From CAVQWT01 sp963810815 (GTDB lineage Bacteria; Pseudomonadota; Gammaproteobacteria; Burkholderiales; Casimicrobiaceae), in NCBI GenBank assembly GCA_963810815.1, contig CAWEPB010000007.1, forward strand, positions 1,116,001-1,180,000: a stretch of DNA of 64,000 nucleotides. Reading direction: 5' to 3'. Shown in pieces: positions 63,962 through 64,000 of this stretch. The position numbers and the translations under genes are program-made. Every line of letters starts with the position of its first letter. Position 1 is the stretch's first letter. The notes under the pieces are model-generated. The model had not been told where the DNA came from. It saw only the letters and a list, made by a program, of their open reading frames with translations, and made no database searches.

Positions 63962-64000
63962 GCATCGCTCCCATGCGGGCAGCATCGTGCACCGCCCCAT

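Overview
The window is a GC-rich chromosomal segment that reads most like a betaproteobacterium, probably Burkholderiales. The evidence is a Bug-type tripartite tricarboxylate transporter, class I NrdAB, a SerC-SerA pair, YaeQ, a Tas-like aldo/keto reductase, a RhlE-type helicase and long runs of short-spaced genes. The assignment rests on gene content only. No rRNA, tRNA, CRISPR array or prophage was seen. The first gene is cut by the left edge of the window.

Layout. 0-4 kb: the end of a prolyl oligopeptidase, an SDR dehydrogenase and a hotdog thioesterase bracketed by an inverted 18-bp repeat, a hydroxypyruvate-isomerase-like protein, and a pdeM remnant with an internal deletion. 4-10 kb: the nrd locus, with a sigma70-like promoter, two NrdR-like boxes 31 bp apart, nrdA, a DUF2442 gene, nrdB and a clear terminator. 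10-20 kb: a beta-helix exported protein, DUF3301, a peptide-type solute-binding protein, a divergent ABC exporter, serC-serA (serine biosynthesis), an exported protein and a UbiA-family prenyltransferase. 20-28 kb: a probable uptake and catabolic locus, tctC-tctB-tctA followed by Gfo/Idh oxidoreductase, DUF993 aldolase-like protein, a second Gfo/Idh oxidoreductase and a sugar-phosphate isomerase/epimerase, with 4-base overlaps. 28-33 kb: an anchored HtrA-like protease, then moxR-DUF58-BatA. 33-45 kb: Tas-like reductase, YaeQ, katG, a Vgb-like propeller protein, a degenerate nucleotidyltransferase-like protein, a three-gene minus-strand run (DUF2628/pilin-like fusion, divergent ArgB, SpeE-like protein) and rhlE with a structured leader. 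45-49 kb: rubrerythrin-like protein, SulP transporter and ClC channel.

49-56.5 kb is an accessory region: an amidohydrolase whose 5' end is replaced by an IS3-type orfA fragment, a LivK remnant, a 1317-residue secreted LamG/Ig-like protein with a 1.4-kb internal duplication and visibly lower GC, and an IS91-type transposase remnant. 56.5-64 kb returns to ordinary genes: dienelactone hydrolase, GYD-domain protein, class V aminotransferase, DUF922 lipoprotein, a BNR/sialidase-type secreted protein, and two small exported or membrane proteins flanked by short tandem repeats.

Five otherwise well-conserved reading frames (tctB, DUF993, katG twice, Vgb-like) are each broken by one extra base. This looks more like base-level sequence error than gene decay, so these genes may be intact in the organism. 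The most unusual observations are an ArgB homologue with both catalytic lysines replaced by arginine, the DUF2628/pilin-like fusion, the alternative-pairing rhlE leader and the nrd control region.
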